Source of the DNA: Robertkochia solimangrovi
GTDB lineage: Bacteria > Bacteroidota > Bacteroidia > Flavobacteriales > Flavobacteriaceae
Length of the DNA: 64,000 nt
Direction: 5' to 3'
Assembly (NCBI RefSeq): GCF_007279655.1
Contig: NZ_QKWN01000001.1
Location: 62,001-126,000 of the forward strand
Shown piece by piece: positions 10,268-18,385 of this stretch. The notes under the pieces are model-generated. The model was given only the letters and a program-made list of their open reading frames with translations, was not told the origin of the DNA and searched no databases. A program made the position numbers and the translations under genes. Numbering within the stretch: the stretch's first letter is position 1; each line of letters starts with the position of its first letter.

Positions 10268-10619
10268 TCAATTCATGAACAGCTTGCCTCCAATCTCATC
10301 GCTGGACAGCATTCTGTAAGGTTGAAAAGAATCGTTCAGCAGTGATTGCAATTCAAGAATTTCTTCCCGGTTCAGCAGAATGATAAAATCAGCCTGCCGG
10401 GGTTGGAATAGGAATTCGTTTATCATAAACGGACCACTGGTATTCCTGTTCCCAGTAGTCTATATCTACGGCGTTGAGATATTTCCTGAAACTATCGAAC
10501 TCCTCACAGGTGAAATTGAAATTCAGATTATTGAACAATAAGTAATACAAGCCACTAAGCCTGCTTTGGATCAATAATCCATTTCCTGTTCTGTTAATGA
10601 TCCGAAGTTTCTCAGACAT
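10268..10619 (-). pseudogene. DUF6686-like small protein, split by an in-frame TGA / +1 frameshift
   Basis: The first frame runs from the ATG at 10619 to a TGA at 10389-10391 (76 residues, ending KRIPIPTPAG). The next frame continues without pause: starting with GAT at 10388-10390 it reads DFIILLNREEILELQSLL and ends at a TGA at 10268. Joined, the product is about 116 residues and matches the usual DUF6686 plan, in which 'IPIPT' is followed by a strand and 'N..E...L..LL'. The join needs one T to be skipped at GGC-TGA-T. This may be a sequencing error, a real mutation, or programmed +1 frameshifting of the prfB kind. The gene follows DUF6607 by 18 bases and is probably co-transcribed. Function unknown. 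Confidence 0.65.
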
Positions 10620-10637
10620 ACCGTAATTATGATTCCA

Positions 10638-11543
10638 TTATTTTCCTTCTGCTAAGAAATTATCAAGTACCTGGTTGATCTCCTTCTTACTACTGTTAGG
10701 ATCCATGGAGAACAAATAACTGAATAAGGTCTTACGATCAACTTTTGGATAAAGGACCAGATCTTCATCGCGGTCAAAGATTTTGTCCCATTTCGTGCGC
10801 ACCAATTTCCAGAACTGCTGGTTTTCTTTCCACCATGTCTGAGCAGCAAGACATTTAGTATCCGCTACTTTGGTATAAACGTCATATCCCTTTTCTTCAG
10901 CAAGAACAAAATCTTTCGCTCCATCTTTACGAACAACTTTTTTATTATCCTGTTCGTGTAGCCATCCTGAATCGGTGATTTCATGAACATTGCGACGTTG
11001 TAAAACATCGTAATCATTTCTGATTGTATATTCTCTTCTTGGAAGTGGAGCATCGGCTACATTTGCCCAATAGGAACGACCATCTTCATGGATCCATGTA
11101 GCAGTTCCTTCGTAACGCGGACTATCATCCACCTGATATACTTTTTGGGTCCACTGTCCTGCTACATCCTCTTTAGCATACCTATTATATTTCCAGGTTG
11201 TTCCTTTATCATAGGTATAGAGTTCCGTATTTTCATAAAGCCAATCCTGGCGCCAGTGCTTAATCACCATTGAATCACTCACTACCAGTAAGTGCTGCAT
11301 TACGATCTTATCTGAATTATCTTCAACCAGCTGCACCCATTCGAGTCCGCCTACACGTTTCACAGGCGAACCAGTATAGGTAGAATCCTTAGCATTATTG
11401 AAGGTTTCAGCAAAATTGAACTTAACTTCATAACAGCCACACATATCTTTAATGGCCTTGATATCCTTATCTTTTTTCGCCTCTTGTGCAAACAATGCAG
11501 ATCCCATCAGGGCAAGCATAACAAACAAGTTGGTCGTTCTCAT
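10638..11543 (-). CDS. DUF6607 family secreted protein
   Basis: 301 residues with a signal peptide (MRTTNLFVMLALMGSALFAQ). The mature part begins with the DUF6607 signature region (KDMCGCYEVKFNFAETF) and VGGLEWVQL, IVMQHLLVV, HWRQDWLYENTELYTYD. The start is placed at the ATG at 11543 because the upstream extension is not signal-like. The gene is divergent to a TonB receptor/HmuY pair with an iron-box-like palindrome in between, so a part in haem or iron acquisition is plausible; the family has no established function that I know of. Confidence 0.8.
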   Translation of the reverse strand: MRTTNLFVMLALMGSALFAQEAKKDKDIKAIKDMCGCYEVKFNFAETFNNAKDSTYTGSPVKRVGGLEWVQLVEDNSDKIVMQHLLVVSDSMVIKHWRQDWLYENTELYTYDKGTTWKYNRYAKEDVAGQWTQKVYQVDDSPRYEGTATWIHEDGRSYWANVADAPLPRREYTIRNDYDVLQRRNVHEITDSGWLHEQDNKKVVRKDGAKDFVLAEEKGYDVYTKVADTKCLAAQTWWKENQQFWKLVRTKWDKIFDRDEDLVLYPKVDRKTLFSYLFSMDPNSSKKEINQVLDNFLAEGK

Positions 11544-11571
11544 GGTATGATGTTTAATTGTTATCGCAGAC

Positions 11572-11579
11572 AAAAATAA
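11572..11579 (-). promoter_or_regulatory. Putative -7 element for DUF6607/DUF6686
   Basis: Minus-strand TATTTTTG matches TAnnTTTG and lies about 28 bases upstream of the DUF6607 start codon. Confidence 0.45.
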
Positions 11580-11587
11580 TAATTTTA

Positions 11588-11602
11588 TTTAGACTGATTA
11601 AA
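11588..11602. promoter_or_regulatory. Second, weaker operator-like site in the divergent haem-locus promoter
   Basis: TTTAGACTGATTAAA shares the TTAGA half-site of the palindrome at 11631-11645 but has a degenerate second half. It lies just upstream of the DUF6607 -7 element. Confidence 0.25.
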
Positions 11603-11613
11603 AATAATCCTTA

Positions 11614-11621
11614 TATATTTG
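11614..11621 (+). promoter_or_regulatory. Putative -7 element for the TonB receptor/HmuY operon
   Basis: TATATTTG is a full match to the Bacteroidota -7 consensus, 27 bases before the ATG at 11649; the palindrome at 11631-11645 would overlap the transcription start. Confidence 0.5.
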
Positions 11622-11630
11622 CCACGTTAA

Positions 11631-11645
11631 TTAGAATTAATCTAA
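11631..11645. promoter_or_regulatory. Palindromic operator candidate (iron-box-like)
   Basis: TTAGA-ATTAA-TCTAA is a perfect 5-bp inverted repeat with a 5-base centre, placed between the -7 element and the start codon of a TonB receptor gene. The spacing resembles DtxR/Fur-type operators. The regulator is inferred, not seen in the window. Confidence 0.4.
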
Positions 11646-11648
11646 ATA

Positions 11649-13772
11649 ATGAAACAACCGACAAGCTTACTATTACTATTGATCAGTATTCTGTCAATTT
11701 CTGCACAGGAGAAATCAATTGACACAACTAAAATCAATACTTTGAAAGAAGTAGTGGTCACCGGACAGATCAACCCACAATCGGTGGAACGTTCTGTATT
11801 CGAGGTTAAGGTCATCTCCCGAAAAGATATTGACTTACAGGCCGGAAATAATCTGGCAGACCTACTGAATCAACAATTGAACATCAATATTATCCCGAAC
11901 GCAACGACTGGTAAATCCGGCGTTCAATTGTTCGGATTAGACGCTCGGTATTTTAAAGTGCTTATCGACAATATACCGGTGATCAATGATGAAGGATTAG
12001 GAAATCAGACCGATCTCACCCAGATCAATCTGGATGACATCGAGCGTATCGAGATCGTAGAAGGCTCGATGGGCGTGCAATATGGGGCAGATGCAGTTTC
12101 CGGGATCGTAAATATAATTACTAAAAAATCTGCCGAAGATAACTGGGAGATCCGGCCCTATGTTCAGGAAGAGACCATAAACGATGAATATGGCTTCTTC
12201 GATCAGGGTCGACATATTCAATCGGTCAGTATTGCTCACAATATAAATAAGGAGCTATATGCCAACGGTGTATTCACCCGAAATCAATTCACCGGTTACA
12301 GCGGTGATAAACTGGGGGAAAATCATAATTTGAATGATGGAAAACGGGGATATATCTGGCTGCCCAAGGATCAGTTTCACGCAAAGGCGCTTCTAAATTA
12401 TTCGTCTGAAAAAATAAATTCATTTTACAAATTTGAGTATTTCGATGAAACCGTAAGTCGCTACGATTCGGTAGTGCGTATGAACTACAATCCTTCTACG
12501 CAAACTAATAATCCAACCGTTTCCGATGAAATTTTTCATTCAACCCGCTTCGTACATCATCTCAACCTCAACGGGCCTTTAGCCGGATTATTGAACTATG
12601 ACATTTCTATATCCTATCAACAACAGAAAAGGGATGTGGAAACCTATAATTACAGGATCAATTCCGAAGAAAAATTCGATGTTGCCTCGTTTGAATATGA
12701 GTCACGTAAAGGATTTTATTCAAAAGGTAATTTCACAAACTTCATCAAAGATCCAAAATACGGGCTTCAGCTGGGGTATGAGATCAGTGAGATCAATGGA
12801 TATGCCTCTACCCTATCAGGAGACTATCAGGGTGATTATATCAGCAGAATGCTGGGATCCTATGACGTATTTACCTCATTCGAATATTCCCCCGGCAAAA
12901 GATTCTCAATACGACCCGGAGGAAGAGCACTTTTCTCCTCAAATTTCAATCCGCAACTCGCACTATCTCTTAGTTCGAAATACAGCTTTGCCAATGATCT
13001 GGAACTTCGTACGGTGATCGGTACAGCGCCCAGATTACCGGGATATGATGAACTTTACACCTATTTTGTGGATATAAATCATGATGTCCGAGGCAATGAG
13101 AACCTGCAGCCGGAACAAGGAGTTTCACTTTTCATGCATCTGAAGAAACCCCTGAAATTCACTGAAGGTTCGCTCAGATTACAAAATAAACTGTCTGCCT
13201 GGTATATCGATGTCCGTGATCGTATTGAATTGATAATCGTCAATGAGACTCCCCTCGCCTATCAGTACAGGAACATAGACACCTACCGAACTTGGGGACT
13301 ATCCTATAACAATAGCGTCTATTACAAAAATCTGAGATTTAATGCCGGAATATCCTATACAGGAGTCTCTAAAGTCTTAAACAGCGATGAGAACTATGAT
13401 GATGATTACCTGTATGCTTTACAGTTGAACAGCAGTATAAATTATTCGATTCCTGCATGGAAAATGGTTTGGTCCGCCTATTTCAAATACAACGGTCCAC
13501 AATATCAATTCGTCCAGAAGCAAGATAATGACAACAATACTATTATCGTACGAGGCAAACAAGACAGCTATTCCTGGCTGGATACTTCTATAAAGAAATC
13601 TCTCTTGGATAATAAATTAGAATTGACACTGGGAGCCAGAAACCTTCTTGATATCACCCGTGTAAATACTACCGCCACAAATGGAGGGGCTCATACCGAA
13701 GCACCCTCGAATGTACTTCTGGGATACGGAAGATCATACTTTCTAAAACTATTATATAACCTAAATATTTAA
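11649..13772 (+). CDS. TonB-dependent outer-membrane receptor, probably for haem (HmuR-like)
   Basis: 707 residues with a signal peptide (ending SISAQ), a TonB box-like TLKEVVVTGQ, a plug domain (about 45-160, with VLIDNIPVINDEGLG and the signature RIEIVEGSMGVQYGADAVSGIVNIITKK), and a beta-barrel ending YFLKLLYNLNI. There is no carboxypeptidase-like domain, which separates it from SusC. The next gene, 10 bases downstream, encodes a HmuY-like haem-binding lipoprotein, so the receptor most likely takes up haem. The ATG lies three bases after the palindromic operator candidate. Confidence 0.85.
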   Translation: MKQPTSLLLLLISILSISAQEKSIDTTKINTLKEVVVTGQINPQSVERSVFEVKVISRKDIDLQAGNNLADLLNQQLNINIIPNATTGKSGVQLFGLDARYFKVLIDNIPVINDEGLGNQTDLTQINLDDIERIEIVEGSMGVQYGADAVSGIVNIITKKSAEDNWEIRPYVQEETINDEYGFFDQGRHIQSVSIAHNINKELYANGVFTRNQFTGYSGDKLGENHNLNDGKRGYIWLPKDQFHAKALLNYSSEKINSFYKFEYFDETVSRYDSVVRMNYNPSTQTNNPTVSDEIFHSTRFVHHLNLNGPLAGLLNYDISISYQQQKRDVETYNYRINSEEKFDVASFEYESRKGFYSKGNFTNFIKDPKYGLQLGYEISEINGYASTLSGDYQGDYISRMLGSYDVFTSFEYSPGKRFSIRPGGRALFSSNFNPQLALSLSSKYSFANDLELRTVIGTAPRLPGYDELYTYFVDINHDVRGNENLQPEQGVSLFMHLKKPLKFTEGSLRLQNKLSAWYIDVRDRIELIIVNETPLAYQYRNIDTYRTWGLSYNNSVYYKNLRFNAGISYTGVSKVLNSDENYDDDYLYALQLNSSINYSIPAWKMVWSAYFKYNGPQYQFVQKQDNDNNTIIVRGKQDSYSWLDTSIKKSLLDNKLELTLGARNLLDITRVNTTATNGGAHTEAPSNVLLGYGRSYFLKLLYNLNI

Positions 13773-13782
13773 TTATTAAACT

Positions 13783-15192
13783 ATGAGAAAGAATCTATAC
13801 TTTCTGTTTTTTATAACCGGATTACTATTAACCGGATGCAGCAGTGATGACAGCAATGAGATCACTCAGCCATTTGTTGTAGCCTTTGAAAATCCGTCGG
13901 CAAGCTTCACTACTGAGGAAGCATCAAAAACAATTAAACTCGTATTTTCAGAGAGTGCTCCTGAAGATGGCACTGTATTTATTACCTATACAGGAGAAAA
14001 TGCAGTGTACGGAGAAGACTTTACCACAGATCCTGTATCTGAAGAAGGCACGCTGAATGTAGCTATCACCAAAGGTTCTTCAGCGTTGAGCTTTACAATA
14101 AACAAATTGCAGAATCCTATGGAAGGTGAAAGCATGTCACTTACCTTTAATCTTGAATCGGTAACGATAGAAAACAGTAGTCTGCAGGGTAATACAGAAC
14201 TTGCCGTAAGTTTTACTGAAGCGCCGGCAACCGGAGGTGTGATAGCCGCAGAAGTTGGAGGAGCTAATGAACCAAACCAGGTATATGTCGATCTTAGTTC
14301 TCAGACACAGGTTTCTGCACAAAGAGACAGTTGGGATCTTGGATTCTATACCGGAACAAACAATCGTGTGATCCTCAACGGATCTATATATATGGCAACA
14401 GCAGCACTGGATGCTACTGATATTGATGCTATCAGCGCTGCAGATGTCAGCGAACTTCAACCCGCTGTTGCCGTAGGCACGTTTGACGCCACTAATACCG
14501 CCTATGTTGATAGCCCGGATGGATCCCTGGAAGGAACTGCATTGGCAGAGATCACAGCTTCAGAAGACAGTAAGGTTTACTTGCTAAACCTAGGATATGA
14601 GGTCGGAACTGAAACAGCGGAGGCAGGAAGCGTAGAAATAACCGGTGAACACCGTGGTTGGAAGAAAATAAGAATTACGATGAGTGGTTCAGATTATATT
14701 CTTCAATATGCAGATCTCGATGCTACCGAACACGAGGAGATCACCATCAGCAAAGATGAACTTACAGACTTTACCTTCTTTAGCTTCAATACGGAGGAGA
14801 TCGTGGAAGTGCAACCTGAAAAAGGTAAATGGGACCTCAACTTCACTGTTTTCACAAATGAAATCCCCGGATATGGTTCTTATGGTTATGCCGACTTTAT
14901 AGTAAACAATCTTCAGGGCGGAGTACATGCCTATATGGTAAGTACCGAAGACCTGTCTTATGAAGACTACACCATTGCAGATCTTGATGAAACACTTTTT
15001 ATCGAAGATCAGCGAGGAATCGGAAGCAACTGGCGCAATGGCGGTGGACCCGGAACCCTACCTTCTCTTAAAGAAAATGTGTTCTTCATTGTAAAAGACG
15101 GTGATGGTAATGTTTATAAATTACGATTTACTGCATTGCTCAGTGAAAGTAATGAGCGAGGAAATCCAAGCTTTGAATATCATAAATTATAA
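13783..15192 (+). CDS. HmuY-like haem-binding lipoprotein with N-terminal Calx-beta-type domain
   Basis: 469 residues. The lipobox LLTGC is followed by a beta-sandwich domain (about 30-145, with GENAVYGEDFTTDP as in Calx-beta/cadherin-like modules) and a C-terminal HmuY-type region (about 155-469): VYVDLSSQTQ...RDSWDLGFYTGTNNRVILNGS, then KGKWDLNFTVFTNEI. The repeated 'W.LgF' pattern is characteristic of HmuY relatives, which take haem from host or environmental haemoproteins and hand it to the receptor. It follows the TonB receptor in one operon and is closed by a terminator. Confidence 0.8.
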   Translation: MRKNLYFLFFITGLLLTGCSSDDSNEITQPFVVAFENPSASFTTEEASKTIKLVFSESAPEDGTVFITYTGENAVYGEDFTTDPVSEEGTLNVAITKGSSALSFTINKLQNPMEGESMSLTFNLESVTIENSSLQGNTELAVSFTEAPATGGVIAAEVGGANEPNQVYVDLSSQTQVSAQRDSWDLGFYTGTNNRVILNGSIYMATAALDATDIDAISAADVSELQPAVAVGTFDATNTAYVDSPDGSLEGTALAEITASEDSKVYLLNLGYEVGTETAEAGSVEITGEHRGWKKIRITMSGSDYILQYADLDATEHEEITISKDELTDFTFFSFNTEEIVEVQPEKGKWDLNFTVFTNEIPGYGSYGYADFIVNNLQGGVHAYMVSTEDLSYEDYTIADLDETLFIEDQRGIGSNWRNGGGPGTLPSLKENVFFIVKDGDGNVYKLRFTALLSESNERGNPSFEYHKL

Positions 15193-15227
15193 AATATCTG
15201 GATGAATATCCGATATAGTTAGCTGGA

Positions 15228-15251
15228 AAAGGGAGACATTGTTCTCCCTTT
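15228..15251 (+). terminator. Terminator of the haem receptor operon
   Basis: Stem AAAGGGAGA/TCTCCCTTT with a six-base loop and a T-run (to 15255), 36 bases after the stop of the HmuY-like gene. Confidence 0.85.
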
Positions 15252-15255
15252 TTTT

Positions 15256-15573
15256 ATGATTTTACTTCAGTTTTAAGAGCAATAGCAAAAAAAACCATAT
15301 ATCCAAATATAAGATCATAGACTAAAGGTTATTCGCACCATATTTAAAAAACGATAGATTTTATCTATATAAAATTCCATGCTGAATTCAACACCCACAA
15401 TCAGATGAAAAAATCAAAAGTCCTTATCATCTCTAAACGAACTGGTAATGCGGGCTGCGGGGGATTAAATTTTTAACAAACAGCTGGTAAATTAACCACT
15501 AAATAATCCAGCAATTACTACGCTATATTTTATAAATATAGCCTGAAAATCAATTACCTATAAAATTTTACTA
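15256..15573. other. Intergenic region, nothing recognised
   Basis: AT-rich sequence between the terminator at 15228-15251 and the promoter of the small gene at 15623. No ORF with family features and no stable hairpin was seen. Confidence 0.4.
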
Positions 15574-15605
15574 TTTGACTACAGCAACTTAATACACGAT
15601 ATTTG
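15574..15605 (+). promoter_or_regulatory. Putative promoter of the small gene at 15623
   Basis: TTTG at 15574-15577 (-33) and GATATTTG at 15598-15605 (-7, one base off TAnnTTTG) with a 20-base gap. This agrees with the Bacteroidota promoter pattern. Confidence 0.4.
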
Positions 15606-15622
15606 TGCTACATATAACTATT

Positions 15623-15817
15623 ATGGCATTTATAAAGATTAAAAGAACAACACGACTGGAAAAACGTTATAGCAGAAAAATGGGAAACATAAGTGTTAAG
15701 GTGACCTATATCAAAAAGGCGCTTTTAGGTATCTTCCCATACAAGACACTGCATAAGTACCGGGAAACCTATAATGGAAGTGTTAAAGATTGTGAAGAAT
15801 GCGTTATCAGCGCTTAA
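15623..15817 (+). CDS. Small basic protein of unknown function
   Basis: 64 residues, very rich in lysine and arginine (MAFIKIKRTTRLEKRYSRK), with a C-terminal acidic, cysteine-containing tail (VKDCEECVISA). I do not recognise a described domain. The gene has its own promoter-like sequence and a strong terminator 23 bases after the stop, so it is probably real and transcribed alone. The two cysteines (C-x2-C) might bind a metal or be redox active; this is a guess. The ATG at 15623 is preferred over a TTG/ATG-type extension at 15605, which overlaps the -7 element. Confidence 0.6.
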   Translation: MAFIKIKRTTRLEKRYSRKMGNISVKVTYIKKALLGIFPYKTLHKYRETYNGSVKDCEECVISA

Positions 15818-15840
15818 AAACATAAACCTCTAAAATGAAG

Positions 15841-15867
15841 AAGCTGCTTTTACAAGCAGCTTTTTTT
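15841..15867 (+). terminator. Terminator of the small basic-protein gene
   Basis: Stem AAGCTGC/GCAGCTT with an eight-base loop and a T-run. Confidence 0.8.
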
Positions 15868-16011
15868 CATATATGGGGTACGGGTTCATTATTATTCGAT
15901 GATTGCAAATCATACTATTATCATTCAGGATCTGATAAACCTGAGATGATACTAATAATTCTACGACACCTATACAGTTTAGTATGCATACAACTTACGA
16001 AACTTTGCGAT

Positions 16012-16050
16012 AAAAAAAGCCTGTGTGAGATTTTCACACAGGCTTTTTTT
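16012..16050. terminator. Bidirectional terminator before the small acidic lipoprotein
   Basis: Long perfect stem (A-run, GCCTGTGTGA paired with TCACACAGGC, T-run) with a five-base loop. It serves the minus-strand gene ending at 16074 and any plus-strand read-through. The 140 bases between this and the terminator at 15841 hold no gene I can recognise. Confidence 0.85.
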
Positions 16051-16073
16051 CATATAATACATCGCGATACGAC

Positions 16074-16268
16074 CTAATTATCGTCGGTCATATCATCGAT
16101 TTCATCTTCTACTTCTTCAGCTCCTTCTTCAATAGCATCTCCGGTATCATCTACCGCTTCTTCTATTTTCTCTCCTGCTGTTTTTTTGTTTTCCCGGCAA
16201 CTTGTCGTAAATACTCCAAGACTACATACCAAGGCTAACATTACAAATATTTTCTTCATAATTTTCAT
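16074..16268 (-). CDS. Small acidic lipoprotein
   Basis: 64 residues: a lipoprotein signal ending FTTSC, then a short highly acidic tail (EKIEEAVDDTGDAIEEGAEEVEDEIDD) with heptad-like spacing. Small acidic lipoproteins of this kind are common in flavobacteria, often next to DUF1328 genes, and may be stress related. An ATG at 16259 is an alternative start. Function unknown. Confidence 0.75.
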   Translation of the reverse strand: MKIMKKIFVMLALVCSLGVFTTSCRENKKTAGEKIEEAVDDTGDAIEEGAEEVEDEIDDMTDDN

Positions 16269-16289
16269 TTTAAGGTTAATAAATAGATT

Positions 16290-16451
16290 CTATTTTCTTA
16301 CCAGTCGTCCGATCAAAGAGATCAGGAACAATACTATAAAAACAAAGAACAGAATCTTTGCAATCCCTGCAGCTGCTCCGGCAATTCCACCGAAACCAAA
16401 AATAGCCGCTACGATTGCTACAATTAAAAAAATGATGGTCCAACGTAACAT
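16290..16451 (-). CDS. DUF1328 (YtjA-like) small membrane protein
   Basis: 53 residues: begins [20 protein letters not shown], followed by [20 protein letters not shown] and a basic end GRLVRK. Two membrane helices with a [11 protein letters not shown] turn identify DUF1328. The protein sits in the inner membrane; its function is unknown, though homologues are often induced under stress. It lies 21 bases upstream of the acidic lipoprotein on the same strand, so the two may be co-transcribed. Confidence 0.9.
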   Translation of the reverse strand: MLRWTIIFLIVAIVAAIFGFGGIAGAAAGIAKILFFVFIVLFLISLIGRLVRK

Positions 16452-16583
16452 AACTTATTGGTTTTTAGTTAATAACAACCTGAAGGTACATAGAAATTTT
16501 ACTCGGAAGTATTTATTCTAAAAACTTTAACGGTATACGTTAAAACGCTGTTAACCCCTTAAAATGCGTATTTTATCGACTCA

Positions 16584-17474
16584 TTAAGCTTGCTCCACCG
16601 ATGCAGAAGCTACTTCAGCGTTACGATCGATCTTCTTTACAAGTCCTTGTAAAACCTTACCCGGACCTACTTCAATAAAGCCTGAAGCACCATCGGCGAT
16701 CATTTGCTGAACGCTTTGAGTCCACTTAACAGGTGCTGTAAGCTGGAGCATCAAATTCTTCTTAATGGTCTCAGGATCGGTAATTGCCGTTGTCGACACA
16801 TTCTGATATACCGGACATACCGGTGTACTGAATTCAGTTTGTTCAATTGCTGCGGCCAGATCGGCTCGCGCTGGCTCCATCAATGGTGAATGGAATGCTC
16901 CTCCTACAGGAAGAACTAAAGCACGTTTTGCCCCTTTTTCCTTCATGACTTCACATGCAGTATTGATAGCTTCCAGTTCTCCAGAAATAACCAACTGACC
17001 CGGACAATTATAATTCGCTGCTACTACGATACCCGGAATGGTTTTACATACTTCTTCCACCACTGCATCCTCCAGACCCAGAACAGCTGCCATAGTACCC
17101 GGCTGTTTTTCACAAGCCACCTGCATAGCCATAGCACGCTGACTCACCAAACGAAGTCCGTCTTCGAACTTAAGAGTCTTATTAGCCACAAGAGCAGATA
17201 ATTCACCAAGTGAGTGCCCCGCAACCATATCCGGTTTGAAAGAATCTCCCATAACTTCACTAAGGATTACAGAGTGTAAAAATATTGCAGGTTGTGTAAC
17301 CTTGGTTTGTCTAAGGTCTTCCTCCGTCCCTTCGAACATTATATCCGTGATCGAAAACCCAAGGATCTCATTAGCCTTTTCAAAGAGTTCCTGCGCACGT
17401 GGTGAACTTTCATAAAGATCGAGTCCCATTCCTACAAACTGCGCTCCCTGTCCGGGAAATATATATGCTTTCAT
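16584..17474 (-). CDS. fabD: Malonyl-CoA:ACP transacylase
   Basis: 296 residues, the normal length. It begins with YIFPGQGAQFVGMG, carries the catalytic serine in GHSLGE (Ser88) and the active-site histidine in GGAFHSPLM (His195). It moves malonyl groups from CoA to acyl carrier protein for fatty acid synthesis in the cytoplasm. It stands alone here, without other fab genes. Confidence 0.97.
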   Translation of the reverse strand: MKAYIFPGQGAQFVGMGLDLYESSPRAQELFEKANEILGFSITDIMFEGTEEDLRQTKVTQPAIFLHSVILSEVMGDSFKPDMVAGHSLGELSALVANKTLKFEDGLRLVSQRAMAMQVACEKQPGTMAAVLGLEDAVVEEVCKTIPGIVVAANYNCPGQLVISGELEAINTACEVMKEKGAKRALVLPVGGAFHSPLMEPARADLAAAIEQTEFSTPVCPVYQNVSTTAITDPETIKKNLMLQLTAPVKWTQSVQQMIADGASGFIEVGPGKVLQGLVKKIDRNAEVASASVEQA

Positions 17475-17842
17475 AATAGCGTCATTTTAAATTCTCTGCA
17501 AAATTATACAAATAAATAAATTCATGACGCAAGAGTCAAATGTTATAATTACGGAAAGATCCTGAAGTATAGAAAACCTATAAAGGTTATACCGTTATTA
17601 TTACCTGAAAATTCAAACTGAGCCTGCGAAGATCACTTACACCACAGAACTCTCAAGCAGCATGGTACGTCAGCAATATGATCGGGGCGACACTCGACGA
17701 ACCCTTTTGCAGGCATGTCTGCCTGCGGCAGGTAGGATCGACACTCCAACTTCACCACAGTTTTCCGAGAATTCGGGAGCAGGATCGTCACTTTTTCGTG
17801 CGCCAGCAGACGATACGTTTTTAACCCTCCAAATCCCCTAAT
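17475..17842. other. 368-base intergenic region with a REP-like palindrome
   Basis: No ORF with gene-like features. GC-rich imperfect inverted repeats built on GCAGGCA/TGCCTGC/GGCAGG lie at 17708-17735, unlike the AT-rich surroundings. Such GCAGGC-type palindromes look like repetitive extragenic elements. The rest is unremarkable, and the gene-poor, GC-richer stretch could be a decayed gene or element remnant. Confidence 0.4.
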
Positions 17843-18355
17843 TTACTCCTTAAACCAAGAAGCATATTTAATATAATTATTAGCAATACGTTCGATCTGC
17901 CCCTTACTGAGATCTTCACTCACCGTTTTAACCTTACGTGCCGGAACGCCAGCATAAATACTACCCGCTTCCACAATGGTTCCCTGGGTGACAACCGCCC
18001 CGGCTGCGACTATTGAGTTGCTTTCAATGATACAGTCATCCATTACAATACTTCCCATTCCGATCAGGACATTATCATGAATAGTACAACCATGGACAAT
18101 GGCATTATGCCCTATGGAAACATTATTACCGATAGTAACCGGAGATTTCTGGTAGGTACAATGCAAAACCGCTCCATCCTGAACATTCACCTTATTACCC
18201 ATTTTAATATAATGTACATCTGCCCTAACCACGGCATTGAACCATACACTGCATTGATCGCCCATTTCAACTTCTCCTATTAAAGTAGCATTTTCGGCGA
18301 AATAACAATCTTCCCCATAAACAGGGCTTTTTCCGTTAACAGATTTGATTAACAT
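17843..18355 (-). CDS. Gamma-carbonic anhydrase family protein
   Basis: 170 residues made of left-handed beta-helix hexapeptide repeats (VTIGNNVSIGHNAIVHGCTIHDNVLIGMGSIVMDDCIIE). The histidines of VRADVHYIK and IGHNAIVHGC match the zinc ligands of the gamma-class (YrdA/CaiE/PaaY-like) family. Enzymes of this group hydrate carbon dioxide or hydrolyse thioesters; many bacterial members have unproven activity. Cytoplasmic, predicted trimer. It follows the PorP/SprF gene by 30 bases on the same strand. Confidence 0.9.
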   Translation of the reverse strand: MLIKSVNGKSPVYGEDCYFAENATLIGEVEMGDQCSVWFNAVVRADVHYIKMGNKVNVQDGAVLHCTYQKSPVTIGNNVSIGHNAIVHGCTIHDNVLIGMGSIVMDDCIIESNSIVAAGAVVTQGTIVEAGSIYAGVPARKVKTVSEDLSKGQIERIANNYIKYASWFKE

Positions 18356-18385
18356 AACAATAAAATTAGTGTAACTAAAAGATAC

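Noticed and set aside
15835-16077. 80-residue plus-strand ORF between two terminators
   Set aside because: It contains the terminator hairpins at 15841 and 16012 within its coding sequence, has no family signature, and is best explained as chance.
16186-16521. 111-residue plus-strand ORF
   Set aside because: It is antisense to the DUF1328 gene and the small lipoprotein, which have clear family features.
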